Shown piece after piece: positions 18,612-26,652 of a stretch of DNA of 64,000 bases; position 1 is the stretch's first letter, and every line of letters starts with the position of its first letter. The DNA lies in assembly GCA_030445275.1 (NCBI GenBank), contig JAUCSE010000105.1, forward strand, positions 62,001 through 126,000. Direction: 5' to 3'. This DNA comes from Mucilaginibacter sp. (GTDB taxonomy: Bacteria > Bacteroidota > Bacteroidia > Sphingobacteriales > Sphingobacteriaceae). The notes under the pieces were generated by a model, which was not told where the DNA came from, made no database searches, and saw nothing but the letters and a program-made list of their open reading frames with translations. Both the position numbers and the translations under genes were made by a program.

Positions 18612-20597
18612 TTAAGCTTGTTGCTGGATCTGAGAAAAGCGCAGGATGATAAATTCAGCCGGGCGTACAGGTGCCATACCTATTTCAATGATCATTTTAC
18701 CATTAAGTATATCATCAAAGGTCATGGTTTGTCCCAGGCCTACTTTTACATAAAATGCCTGTTCAGGTTTAGGACCTGCCAAAGCGCCAAGACGCCACAG
18801 ATTGGTCAGATAGTTTTCAATCATGGCACGTATGCGTACCCAGGTATTGCCGTCATTAGGCTCAAATACAAACTGCATAGCGGCTTTTTTAACAGATTCT
18901 TCAACCATAATATAAAAGCGGCGTACAGATATATATCTGAAATCGTTGCTGTTACCATCCAGCGTACGTGCCCCCCAGACCAAAATACCCTTACCTGTAA
19001 AGGCGCGGACTGCATTTACTGATTTACCGGCATCGGTATCAATATTCAAGTCCTGTTGGGTATTATCATCAATATTCACCAATGGCTCAACTACACCGCT
19101 AACACTCACATTGGCAGGAGCTTTCCAAACACCGCGCGAGCCATCAACAGATGCATAAATACCAGCCATAGCTCCGCTTGGCGGTACAATAATGCCCTGG
19201 TTTTTAATAGCTACAGTAATATTGTTGTATACCGCGTTTGAATCATTTAACTGAATTTCAAGGTTTGCTACACGTAAACTCACTTCGCTTGCAAAAGCAA
19301 GTATGGCATTGAGCGCATTTGAGGCCAGATTATTTACACGCGATTTGATAAATTTTACCGCGGCAGTATCGTCAGCTGCACCGCCGTAAACAGTGGCATC
19401 AACAGTCGCAGCGGCATTTACATAGGTGTTCGGAAATTCGGCTACAGTAGCACTGCCTACAGCCCCACCAGGGAAATTAACATCTATCAGAAGCAATTCA
19501 TTGATGAACTGATCCATTGGCGAAAGAACCCCTAAAGCGCCTGGATTTATGTAGCCGGCGATAATATCCTTTGTTGTACGCCCTGTACCGGGACTAACAT
19601 CAGTTATCGTAGCATTTAAGCCAATAAAACCCAATAACACATCTTTGATGTATGATATCCTGAGGCCTAATTCGATTTTGTCATTATTTACAGGTATTGC
19701 ATTGTATCCATCCGCTATTGACGTGTTGGCGTAAACACCTGTACTGAAATCTGTAAATGTCGGGTCGTTTATAAAAGGATTGATCAGGTTTTTTACATCC
19801 ACATCGGCCCTGTCAAGCTGTGTTATAAAAGTATTATTCTGAATAATATCCTTAAATACAGCAGGATTACCGTTTTTTTGCAAGGTGATGTTCTTGTACG
19901 AAAAACTATAGGATAAGCTTGAACGTAACCATGGATAATAAGCAGCGCCATAATTCAGGTTTGATGAACCTATGCCGGTTCTGAAATTGGTGATCACATC
20001 ATCATTATCATACGTTCTTTCCTGATCACCCTTGAGTACGTCAAGTATTGCAAACCGGTCTTGCAGATCGGCACATAAACTCAAAGATGCCTGCGTCAGT
20101 ACGTTAAATTCACTTGCGGTAAGTAAAATAGCATCAGGAATAACTATTAGCGTAGGTTCATCTTCTTTGCGTAAAACATCCAGGCACCTGGTTTCGCCGG
20201 CTTTAATAAAGTCGTCAATGACCGGCGTACTGCTGGAATACGTTCCTACAGAAATGATGTAACAGTTAATCCCTCCATTACCATAAAACATCTGGATGGC
20301 GTTGAACAACTGGTACTTTGGTGATATAACTACCGAATCAACGCTGTTGTCATTTTTAAGTGTAACATCAGCGGTAAGATCCTGATAATCGGCACCAAAA
20401 TATTGTACATACTGTACCAGCGATGAAATGCGTACAGCCTGGTTTACCACGCTTTTACCATTTTTTGTCGCGATTTGCGTGTACCCTATAAATACGGGTA
20501 CAGCTGTGGCCACCTGAGCAATAGATGGCGGAAAGGATGGAATTTCATTCACATAAACCCCTGGAGTTTTAATTGTGCTTTCGTTTATTTGTGACAT
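18612..20597 (-). CDS. Contractile sheath protein
   Basis: 661 residues of the phage/eCIS tail sheath family. The N-terminus carries IKTPGVYVNEIPSFPPSIAQ (residues 9-28) and ATAVPVFIGYT. The C-terminal domain has VWGARTLDGNSNDFRYISVR, a long helix pair (about 575-605), and GKMIIEIGMAPVRPAEFIIL near the end, which forms the handshake arms between sheath rings. The middle (about 200-500) is variable and probably surface-exposed. It is the only sheath gene in the cluster. It lies 16 bp after the 390-aa gene and 47 bp before the main tube gene. The assignment is firm. Confidence 0.95.
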   Translation of the reverse strand: MSQINESTIKTPGVYVNEIPSFPPSIAQVATAVPVFIGYTQIATKNGKSVVNQAVRISSLVQYVQYFGADYQDLTADVTLKNDNSVDSVVISPKYQLFNAIQMFYGNGGINCYIISVGTYSSSTPVIDDFIKAGETRCLDVLRKEDEPTLIVIPDAILLTASEFNVLTQASLSLCADLQDRFAILDVLKGDQERTYDNDDVITNFRTGIGSSNLNYGAAYYPWLRSSLSYSFSYKNITLQKNGNPAVFKDIIQNNTFITQLDRADVDVKNLINPFINDPTFTDFSTGVYANTSIADGYNAIPVNNDKIELGLRISYIKDVLLGFIGLNATITDVSPGTGRTTKDIIAGYINPGALGVLSPMDQFINELLLIDVNFPGGAVGSATVAEFPNTYVNAAATVDATVYGGAADDTAAVKFIKSRVNNLASNALNAILAFASEVSLRVANLEIQLNDSNAVYNNITVAIKNQGIIVPPSGAMAGIYASVDGSRGVWKAPANVSVSGVVEPLVNIDDNTQQDLNIDTDAGKSVNAVRAFTGKGILVWGARTLDGNSNDFRYISVRRFYIMVEESVKKAAMQFVFEPNDGNTWVRIRAMIENYLTNLWRLGALAGPKPEQAFYVKVGLGQTMTFDDILNGKMIIEIGMAPVRPAEFIILRFSQIQQQA

Positions 20598-20613
20598 ATT
20601 TATCGGTTTTTAT

Positions 20614-21786
20614 TTAAAAATTTAAAAAGATCTCTGAACATGGATAAGTATCTGCTCCCCGAGTAATACTAGCAAGCCGTTGAGGGTCGGCACAGGCTAT
20701 TGGCGAGTAGTCGTGATTGTTTAATGTAAGCTTAAGGCTCAATGCACTATTACTCAATGGTATAGGCTTAAGTGAGGTAATAATACTGGCTGGATTATTA
20801 AAATGATACAAATTGGCAGTATCATTTATATCGCCTGATTTTTTGCTTGCCAGTATATATTTCCAGATAGTTGCCCTGCTTAAAAAGCAAATACTATACT
20901 TTGGTGCCGGATCAATAAGTGCCCCGCTCCCATCAAGCAGATTACAGGAAGCAGGTGAGGTTTCATTAAAAATATCGACTACAGCAAAAGTTTTCTTACT
21001 GTTTAGTTCATCGTTGACATAGATCCATTGCTGGTTTCCGTTAACAGTCAATGAATATTTACCGGGCTGCAATGTGCCCAGATCAAGCGTAAAGGACGGA
21101 ACCGGGTTTGAAAAAGTTAATGTTTCTGTTATGAGCGCTTTGGTGTAAGCAGTCATAGCGGTATCATATCCTAACACAACTACATTTATCAATGATTGAG
21201 GTGTACCTAACTGAAAAGCCGATATAGAAGGAAGCCATTGTAAAGCATCATTTTCAGACAGATATTGATTTTGATCAACCACCATCCAATGATCAGCATG
21301 GCTCAGATCAAAACTAGTTACTGAATTGCTACCGCTAATTGCCCGATATACTGTACCTGAACCATTTACTGTAAGATCACCCGGCTTATAGGTATTTGCG
21401 GCATTATAGCCCGGTATTTTAGTCGAAAGGAAAGTTTTTCCGTTACTTACGTTATTGTTCCGATTGGTAAAATAGTAAACTTTGCCCGGAGCTGTATTTG
21501 ATAAATTAGTAAAATTAAAAAACAGTGGATTGTTAAGCTCCATAAAAAATGTAAGCTGCATCCCTTCATCTATCGTTGTAAATGGCTTTAACGGATTTAC
21601 GTTACCGGCACAATGTATACCTGCAAACAACTGATTATCATATTGCCTAACTACCATTTGATGACCGCCCAGAGCTTTTACAGTTTCATTTGATATGGAA
21701 ATGTTAAAGTCAGGGCATAGTTGATCTTTATAGTAACTATGCAATAGCTCAATGGTAAACAGGCTTCCGAAATTGATATCTATCAT
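20614..21786 (-). CDS. eCIS-associated protein of unknown function with a CBM5/12-like stretch
   Basis: 390 residues, overlapping the upstream DUF4255 gene by 4 bp (ATGA) and lying 16 bp before the sheath gene. It is therefore an integral operon member, though its family is not recognised. Residues about 125-175 contain a pattern typical of small chitin-binding-like modules (YNAANTYKPGDLTVNGSGT, VYRA, then DLSHADHWMVV): Y..GD.V...G..Y followed by a Trp. The flanking parts are beta-rich, with no signal peptide. Possible roles are a cap-proximal component or a surface-decorating or binding protein of the particle; neither is demonstrated. Confidence 0.7.
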   Translation of the reverse strand: MIDINFGSLFTIELLHSYYKDQLCPDFNISISNETVKALGGHQMVVRQYDNQLFAGIHCAGNVNPLKPFTTIDEGMQLTFFMELNNPLFFNFTNLSNTAPGKVYYFTNRNNNVSNGKTFLSTKIPGYNAANTYKPGDLTVNGSGTVYRAISGSNSVTSFDLSHADHWMVVDQNQYLSENDALQWLPSISAFQLGTPQSLINVVVLGYDTAMTAYTKALITETLTFSNPVPSFTLDLGTLQPGKYSLTVNGNQQWIYVNDELNSKKTFAVVDIFNETSPASCNLLDGSGALIDPAPKYSICFLSRATIWKYILASKKSGDINDTANLYHFNNPASIITSLKPIPLSNSALSLKLTLNNHDYSPIACADPQRLASITRGADTYPCSEIFLNF

Positions 21787-22379
21787 GATGTTTGCAAAGT
21801 TTTATCGTTAACAATAATTTCGTGCAGCAATGGCGCATCGCCTTGTGAAAAATCTTCACTGATACTGATCATTCTTACTTTATACATTACTGATGGTAAA
21901 TACTTAGAACCAAGTATTCCCCATAAATTATTCATGTCCTGGAACGATAGCGTATTCAGATCAAGGATCAGTTTTTCGACACCGGCAGGTAGACCTGGCC
22001 AACCAAGGGGTGTAAACACATTTTGATATTGGAAAAACTGCATGATGAATGATAAGCGTTTTAATGACTCGGTATAGGATGACAGGTTCACCGCGAACAA
22101 CACATACAGGTTAAGGTATATCTTAGGGTTTTTATAAATGGCATCGGCACCCTGACGTACATAATTCTCGGGAGATTTACTGATCCTGTCTTCTTCAATA
22201 TTAACCAGGGTTATAAAAGCATTTGAGGTACTACCGGCTCCATTTGTTCCACCTGTATCAGAATCATTCCAGGCGATATTGGCAACCTGTATAAATGAAT
22301 TGCTGTTGGATGGATCCAGCTTCAGCCGCAAATAAGTATCCAATTGCGTGTTCAAGAATATTAATACCTGATCTATCAT
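21783..22379 (-). CDS. DUF4255 (Pvc16_N-type) cap/terminator-like protein, first eCIS gene
   Basis: 198 residues from the ATG at 22379 (MIDQVLIFLNTQLDTYLRLK), the usual N-terminus of the family. An in-frame ATG at 22442 would add 21 residues of unlikely sequence. Other family features are AFITLVNIEEDRISK (about 78-92), YLNLYVLFAVNLSSYTESLK and a C-terminal VMYKVRMISISEDF. DUF4255 proteins of the Afp16/Pvc16 type cap the distal end of tube and sheath. It overlaps the next gene by 4 bp. With no gene upstream on the same strand for more than 370 bp apart from a microprotein, it is likely the first cistron of the operon. Confidence 0.85.
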   Translation of the reverse strand: MIDQVLIFLNTQLDTYLRLKLDPSNSNSFIQVANIAWNDSDTGGTNGAGSTSNAFITLVNIEEDRISKSPENYVRQGADAIYKNPKIYLNLYVLFAVNLSSYTESLKRLSFIMQFFQYQNVFTPLGWPGLPAGVEKLILDLNTLSFQDMNNLWGILGSKYLPSVMYKVRMISISEDFSQGDAPLLHEIIVNDKTLQTS

Positions 22380-22755
22380 TTTTATAAGTTTATACTGGCT
22401 ATAATTGGAGGGGTTATTAAGGGAGAGATAACCCGGTAACACTGATAATTATTTAGGGATAATTATTATGGGAGTAAATGTAGAGGGTTAATTATTAATT
22501 AATGCGCGTACTTTTACTAAAAAATAAAAAAACTTACGCGTAGTTTTACGTAATTAATTATCTGTATAACAGACGTTTAAATTTATATTCCTTATATAAT
22601 GCAAGGTAATTACTATTAACCAATCGTTAACAATACATACATATAATATTTGACTAAATATTATTAATAGCCATTTACTATAGAGAGGGTATTAATTTAT
22701 TGCCTTTTATAGTCTTGAGAAGACCGGCATTTTAGAAAAAGTAAATCAGCTTTAA
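22380..22755 (-). promoter_or_regulatory. AT-rich leader and probable control region of the eCIS operon
   Basis: About 375 bp with no coding frame. It holds a cluster of TACG-centred symmetric words: CGCGTA at 22505-22510, the palindrome TACGCGTA at 22535-22542 and the palindrome TTACGTAA at 22546-22553. CGCGTA and TACGCG also form an inverted repeat across 24 bp of A-rich DNA. No perfect TAnnTTTG -7 box was found on the minus strand, so the promoter is placed here from gene layout, not from a consensus. Confidence 0.4.
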
Positions 22756-22899
22756 TTATTCCCTGACTTTTCTGGTAGACATCAAAGAACCGATAGCCAC
22801 ACCAATAGCTATACCTACAGCCAAGCTATGTAAAGCCAAGCCAATGGCTATGCCAATTGCTAATCCACCTGCGAAATATCCGGAGTTTAATTTCTTCAT
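22756..22899 (-). CDS. Glycine-zipper membrane microprotein (47 aa)
   Basis: A minus-strand frame from the ATG at 22899 to a TAA at 22756. It encodes a basic start (MKKLN), a 35-residue hydrophobic segment and a basic end (STRKVRE). The hydrophobic part has two Gly-x3-Gly-x3-Gly triplets (G12, G16, G20 and G29, G33, G37) flanking LALHSLA, a near-symmetric glycine-zipper hairpin suited to membrane oligomerisation. It lies upstream of the eCIS operon on the same strand and is divergent from the gene at 23017. Glycine-zipper peptides include quality-control, toxin and pore-forming proteins; the function here is unknown. Coding status is supported by composition and clean ends only. Confidence 0.6.
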   Translation of the reverse strand: MKKLNSGYFAGGLAIGIAIGLALHSLAVGIAIGVAIGSLMSTRKVRE

Positions 22900-23016
22900 T
22901 TTTCAGTATAAAGGTAAGTATCTTGAAATAAATTAAGGTTCTTTTCTTGCTGCTGACAAACAGCTGTCATTTACTTGTTTTAATTTTAACTTTATAATTT
23001 AACAGTTAGCATCCTC

Positions 23017-24066
23017 ATGAAAGATCATCTCCCGGCCAGCCTGCGCATATATAATCAGCGGATAAATAATACGGACTTTACAAAACCCGAAGATGTAGTA
23101 AAATATATGGTAGCGATGCAGGCACAGGATTATGCCGGTGCTAAATGGGCCATTGGTTTACGAATGCAAAATATCAGCGAAAATGAAATAGAACAAGCTA
23201 TTACTAATAGTAAAATATTACGCACCCATTTGTTAAGGCCTACATGGCATTTTGTTTCGCCGCAAGATATACGCTGGATACTGGCGCTTTCAGGTCCGCG
23301 TATTAAGGCAGCGAGTAATATTCAGTATAAGAAATTTGAACTTACAGATACTTTGTTCAACAAAACTAATGATCTACTGGCAAAGGCTTTAAGCGAAAAT
23401 GGGCAGCTTGCCCGCCCCGAAATCCTCAACCTGTTTCAGCGCTCAGGTATTGTTACTGATGATATCAGATTTACCTTATTGTTAATGCGGGCCGAATTGG
23501 ATCAGGTAATTTGTAATGGATCCAGGGTTGGAAAACAATTTAGCTATACCCTGCTTGACAACTGCGCACCCGTTACTCCACTTTTAAAACATGAAGAAGC
23601 ATTAACAAAATTAGCAGGAGGATATTTTAACAGTCGTGGCCCTGCTACCGTGCATGATTTTGCAAATTGGGCCGGGCTTACGGTTACTGATGCCACCATC
23701 GGCCTTGAAAATGTTAAATCGCAGTTTATTAATGAGGTAATTAATAGTAAAACTTACTGGATGCCCAATCATGCAGATGACATCGCCTTGCCCAAAACAA
23801 AAGCTTACTTGCTGCCTGCATATGATGAATTTGCAAATGCCTATAAAGACCGCGATGCATTGGTCAATCCGCAATATTTACAGGAAGCCCGACGTGTGAT
23901 TTTTGATCCGGCTATAGTAGTTGATGATCAGGTGGTAGGCACCTGGAAACGCACCATTAAAAAAAACACCGTAGATGTAAACCTCAACCTGTTTGGTAAG
24001 CTTAATAAAACCCAGACAAAAGCTATTGAAATGGCGATCGTCCGGTATCAAAAGTTCCTTTCTTGA
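23017..24066 (+). CDS. HTH_42 winged-helix protein, AlkZ-like DNA glycosylase family
   Basis: 349 residues of the HTH_42/AlkZ (YcaQ-related) family: RIYNQRI near the start, VAMQAQDYAG (32-41) and LLRPTWHFVSPQDIRWILAL (about 73-92). AlkZ enzymes use a QxQ motif for glycosidic cleavage of alkylated or crosslinked bases; Q35-A-Q37 fits. Many family members are unproven as glycosylases, so activity is inferred. It starts a plus-strand group that also holds an AhpD-like protein, an AraC regulator and an Fpg/Nei glycosylase, which suggests a link with DNA-damage or oxidative stress. Confidence 0.82.
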   Translation: MKDHLPASLRIYNQRINNTDFTKPEDVVKYMVAMQAQDYAGAKWAIGLRMQNISENEIEQAITNSKILRTHLLRPTWHFVSPQDIRWILALSGPRIKAASNIQYKKFELTDTLFNKTNDLLAKALSENGQLARPEILNLFQRSGIVTDDIRFTLLLMRAELDQVICNGSRVGKQFSYTLLDNCAPVTPLLKHEEALTKLAGGYFNSRGPATVHDFANWAGLTVTDATIGLENVKSQFINEVINSKTYWMPNHADDIALPKTKAYLLPAYDEFANAYKDRDALVNPQYLQEARRVIFDPAIVVDDQVVGTWKRTIKKNTVDVNLNLFGKLNKTQTKAIEMAIVRYQKFLS

Positions 24067-24184
24067 CCTTATAGCCACTAAACGGGGAAAATTGTCCATG
24101 TACTAACGAAATTCATCCATGTTGCAGCAAGGTTGGTGTATGCAACTTTGTATTGTCAATAACGACGAACAAAAAATTACTACA

Positions 24185-24739
24185 ATGGCACGTTTAAAAG
24201 CTTTAAACCCTGACGAAGCAACAGGCAAAACAAAAGAATTATTTAATGTAATACAAAGTAAATTAGGTGTGGTACCTAATATGATGCGCACTATGGGCAA
24301 CTCGCCTGCCTTGTTACAAAGTTACCTTAACCTGAACGATACACTGGCACACGGCATACTTGGCGCAAAAAATGGCGAACTGTTAGCACTAGCCATATCA
24401 GAAAATAACAGTTGTAATTATTGTGTATCTGCCCACTCCTATATCGGCGAAAAATTGGTACATATTGATGCTAATACCTTGGTGAATGCCCGTAATGGTA
24501 AATCAGCCGATGCAAAGACTGACGCAGCCTTGAAATTCGCTAATACACTGGTTGATAAAAAAGGGTTGGTAAATGACAGTGATGTTGATACCGTAAAAGC
24601 AGCCGGTTTTACCGATGGTGAAATAGGCGAAATAGTTGGCCATGTTGCTTTAAATATATTAACCAATTATTTCAACAATACCGCCGATACTGAGATTGAT
24701 TTCCCGGTTACCAAACCTTTGCCGGCAATTGAAGCATAA
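24185..24739 (+). CDS. Carboxymuconolactone decarboxylase (AhpD-like) family protein
   Basis: 184 residues from the ATG at 24185 (MARLKALNPDEATG). A longer in-frame start at 24119 adds 22 residues of atypical sequence. The AhpD-like centre is NSCNYCVSAHS, with the CxxC pair C77/C80 and H84, as in peroxidase-related alkylhydroperoxidase proteins that reduce peroxides through a redox disulphide. The helical context (GELLALAISEN before, GEIGEIVGHVALNILTNYF after) is typical. It lies 118 bp after the AlkZ-like gene. A hairpin at 24765-24803 follows. Confidence 0.88.
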   Translation: MARLKALNPDEATGKTKELFNVIQSKLGVVPNMMRTMGNSPALLQSYLNLNDTLAHGILGAKNGELLALAISENNSCNYCVSAHSYIGEKLVHIDANTLVNARNGKSADAKTDAALKFANTLVDKKGLVNDSDVDTVKAAGFTDGEIGEIVGHVALNILTNYFNNTADTEIDFPVTKPLPAIEA

Positions 24740-24764
24740 GGGCTGATAAAGAATATATCAAGTA

Positions 24765-24803
24765 ACGGTAAAAGTCAACAGCAAACGCTTTGGCTTTTGC
24801 CGT
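24765..24803 (+). terminator. Probable terminator after the AhpD-like gene
   Basis: ACGGTAAAAG at 24765-24774 pairs with CTTTTGCCGT at 24794-24803 (one G-U pair), with an inner GC-containing loop and ATTGTTT after it. It would separate the AhpD-like gene from the AraC gene. Confidence 0.5.
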
Positions 24804-24858
24804 ATTGTTTAACTTTATAAAAATCACAACTTTAAAAGCTTAATTGACAAAATAACTA

Positions 24859-25743
24859 ATGGCAGATATACAAAATGCATTTACCCTGATTGATCCGATG
24901 AACGGCAATCTGGCTTTGAAACTAATTTGGTTTGAAGACAATAGCCATTTTGACCACTTGCAGCGAAACAACTACTTTTCGGTGATCTGGATCAAGGAAG
25001 GATCAGGAAAGTTAAAGTCGGATTATTCTGAATATACTTTCGACGAGGATACTTTACTCGCCTTTACCCCTTATCAGCCTTTTATGTTATCGTCAGATAA
25101 AAAACTGGGCGGCGTAGCCATTCAATTCCATCCCGATTTTTTCTGCATTCATAAACATCACAAAGAAGTTTCCTGCAGCGGTATCTTGTTCGATAATATA
25201 TACCATCCTCCCTATGTAAAAGTAGATGCCATTAGTGCAGGTACATTTAACATAATGATAAACCAGATTAAAGCCGAAATGCGAAATAACGCCTTAGCCC
25301 AATATGAAATACTGGTATCGTACCTTAAAATATTCTTAATTACCGCGTCACGCTTAAAATCAGAACAACAAACTATTGAGCGACTGCCGGATAATGAAAA
25401 TAAAGAACCATATATACTTCACGATCTGAAAGAAGCGATAGAAGCCCATTTTAAAACCAAACATAGCGCCAGTGATTATGCTAATATGCTCAATATATCA
25501 GCCAAAGCGCTGGCTCGCATCACAAAAACCCATTTTAACAAGACCATCAGTAACCTGATAGCAGAGCGTATTGTTATTGAAGCCAAACGTGAACTGTATT
25601 TAACCCATAAACCCATAAAAGAAATAGCCTATGAGCTGGGCTATGAAGATGAATATTATTTCAGCAGGTTTTTTAAAACCAATGCAGATGTTTCGCCACA
25701 ATTATATCGGGATACGGTAGGTTATGACCGGGCAAGCGCTTAA
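24859..25743 (+). CDS. AraC-family transcriptional regulator
   Basis: 294 residues. The N-terminal 150 residues form a cupin-like sensor domain (YFSVIWIKEGSGKLKSDYSE, then LLAFTPYQPFML). The C-terminal domain (about 190-285) is the AraC double helix-turn-helix: SASDYANMLNISAKALARIT for the first helix pair, and KEIAYELGYEDEYYFSRFFK, the family signature, for the second, followed by SPQLYR. It probably regulates neighbours or itself; the ligand is unknown. It lies between the AhpD-like gene and the Fpg-like gene. Confidence 0.92.
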   Translation: MADIQNAFTLIDPMNGNLALKLIWFEDNSHFDHLQRNNYFSVIWIKEGSGKLKSDYSEYTFDEDTLLAFTPYQPFMLSSDKKLGGVAIQFHPDFFCIHKHHKEVSCSGILFDNIYHPPYVKVDAISAGTFNIMINQIKAEMRNNALAQYEILVSYLKIFLITASRLKSEQQTIERLPDNENKEPYILHDLKEAIEAHFKTKHSASDYANMLNISAKALARITKTHFNKTISNLIAERIVIEAKRELYLTHKPIKEIAYELGYEDEYYFSRFFKTNADVSPQLYRDTVGYDRASA

Positions 25744-25759
25744 ATTAAACTTATCCTTT

Positions 25760-25767
25760 TATATTTG
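25760..25767 (+). promoter_or_regulatory. Candidate Bacteroidota -7 promoter element
   Basis: TATATTTG matches the TAnnTTTG -7 consensus and lies 25 bp before the Fpg-like start codon. No good TTTG -33 element was found at the expected spacing. Confidence 0.45.
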
Positions 25768-25791
25768 GTTTCGTTTTAAACACCCATTATT

Positions 25792-26565
25792 ATGCCCGAA
25801 CTACCCGACCTTCAAGCATTCAGTCAGAACCTGGATAAAAAATTAGCAGGAAAAACGCTTAAACAAGTAACCGTTATTAATGCTAAAAAGTTAAATGTAG
25901 CCCATAAGGAGCTAAAGGATACCCTTGAAGGACAGAAGCTTGATAAAGTATATCGCGAAGGCAAGGAACTGTACTTTAGATTTTCACAGGGCGATATCCT
26001 CGCGCTACATTTAATGCTACATGGTAAACTATTTTTGTTTGAGGATAAAAACGAAAATAAATATAGCATTATTGAATTGCATTTTGGCGATGGCACAGGC
26101 CTGGTGTTGACAGATTTTCAGGGCATTGCCAATCCAACCTTAAATCCGGAAGAAAAAGAAGCTCCTGATGCGTTGTCAAAAGATGGTGTTGAATATTTAA
26201 TCGCACGCCTGAAAAAAACAAAGACTAATATCAAAACCGTGCTGCTTGATCAAAAGATTATCCGAGGTATTGGCAATGCCTATGCTGATGAAATACTGTG
26301 GCATGCTGGTATATCACCATTTTCAATAAGCAATAAAATACCTGAAGATAAAGTAAAAGCGCTGGTTGCCTCAATCCATACAGTATTGAAAAACGCGGAA
26401 AAAGAGATCATCAAAGCCAGTCCGGATATTATTAGCGGCGAGATCAGGGATTTTATGCATATCCACAATTCAAAAAAGACGCATAGCCCCAAAGGTGCTG
26501 CCATTATAGTTAAAGAAGGAACGCGCAAAACATATTATACGGAAGAACAGGAGTTGTATAGTTAA
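25792..26565 (+). CDS. Fpg/Nei-family DNA glycosylase without a zinc finger
   Basis: 257 residues. The mature N-terminus PELPDLQAF gives the catalytic Pro2 and Glu3. K58 in YREGKELYF corresponds to the beta-hairpin lysine, and GIGNAYADEILWHAGISP is the helix-two-turn-helix signature. The C-terminal 35 residues keep the family framework (KGAAIIVKEGTRKTYYTEEQ) but lack the four zinc-binding cysteines; the protein has no cysteine at all. Zincless fingers are known in NEIL1- and plant-type enzymes. It should excise oxidised bases and cleave the abasic site. A REP-like hairpin follows 8 bp after the stop. Confidence 0.9.
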   Translation: MPELPDLQAFSQNLDKKLAGKTLKQVTVINAKKLNVAHKELKDTLEGQKLDKVYREGKELYFRFSQGDILALHLMLHGKLFLFEDKNENKYSIIELHFGDGTGLVLTDFQGIANPTLNPEEKEAPDALSKDGVEYLIARLKKTKTNIKTVLLDQKIIRGIGNAYADEILWHAGISPFSISNKIPEDKVKALVASIHTVLKNAEKEIIKASPDIISGEIRDFMHIHNSKKTHSPKGAAIIVKEGTRKTYYTEEQELYS

Positions 26566-26572
26566 ATATCAC

Positions 26573-26641
26573 ATTGTCATCCTGAGCGAAGCGAAGGATC
26601 TATTTGGCGATTAGATTCTTCGCTTCGCTCAGAATGACAAT
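26573..26641. repeat. REP-like hairpin, GTCATCCTGAGC family
   Basis: Arms TTGTCATCCTGAGCGAAGCG and its near-perfect complement (CGCTTCGCTCAGAATGACAA) surround a short loop between the convergent glycosylase gene and the gene at 26653. It could also stop transcription from both sides. A second copy of this family is at 31345-31423. Confidence 0.85.
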
Positions 26642-26652
26642 AATAGGTTTAC

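Noticed and set aside
1..22379. Type VI secretion system or myophage instead of an eCIS
   Set aside because: No TssJLM membrane complex, ClpV, capsid, portal or terminase gene was seen, while DUF4157, DUF4255, DUF5908 and tape-measure genes are eCIS-type.
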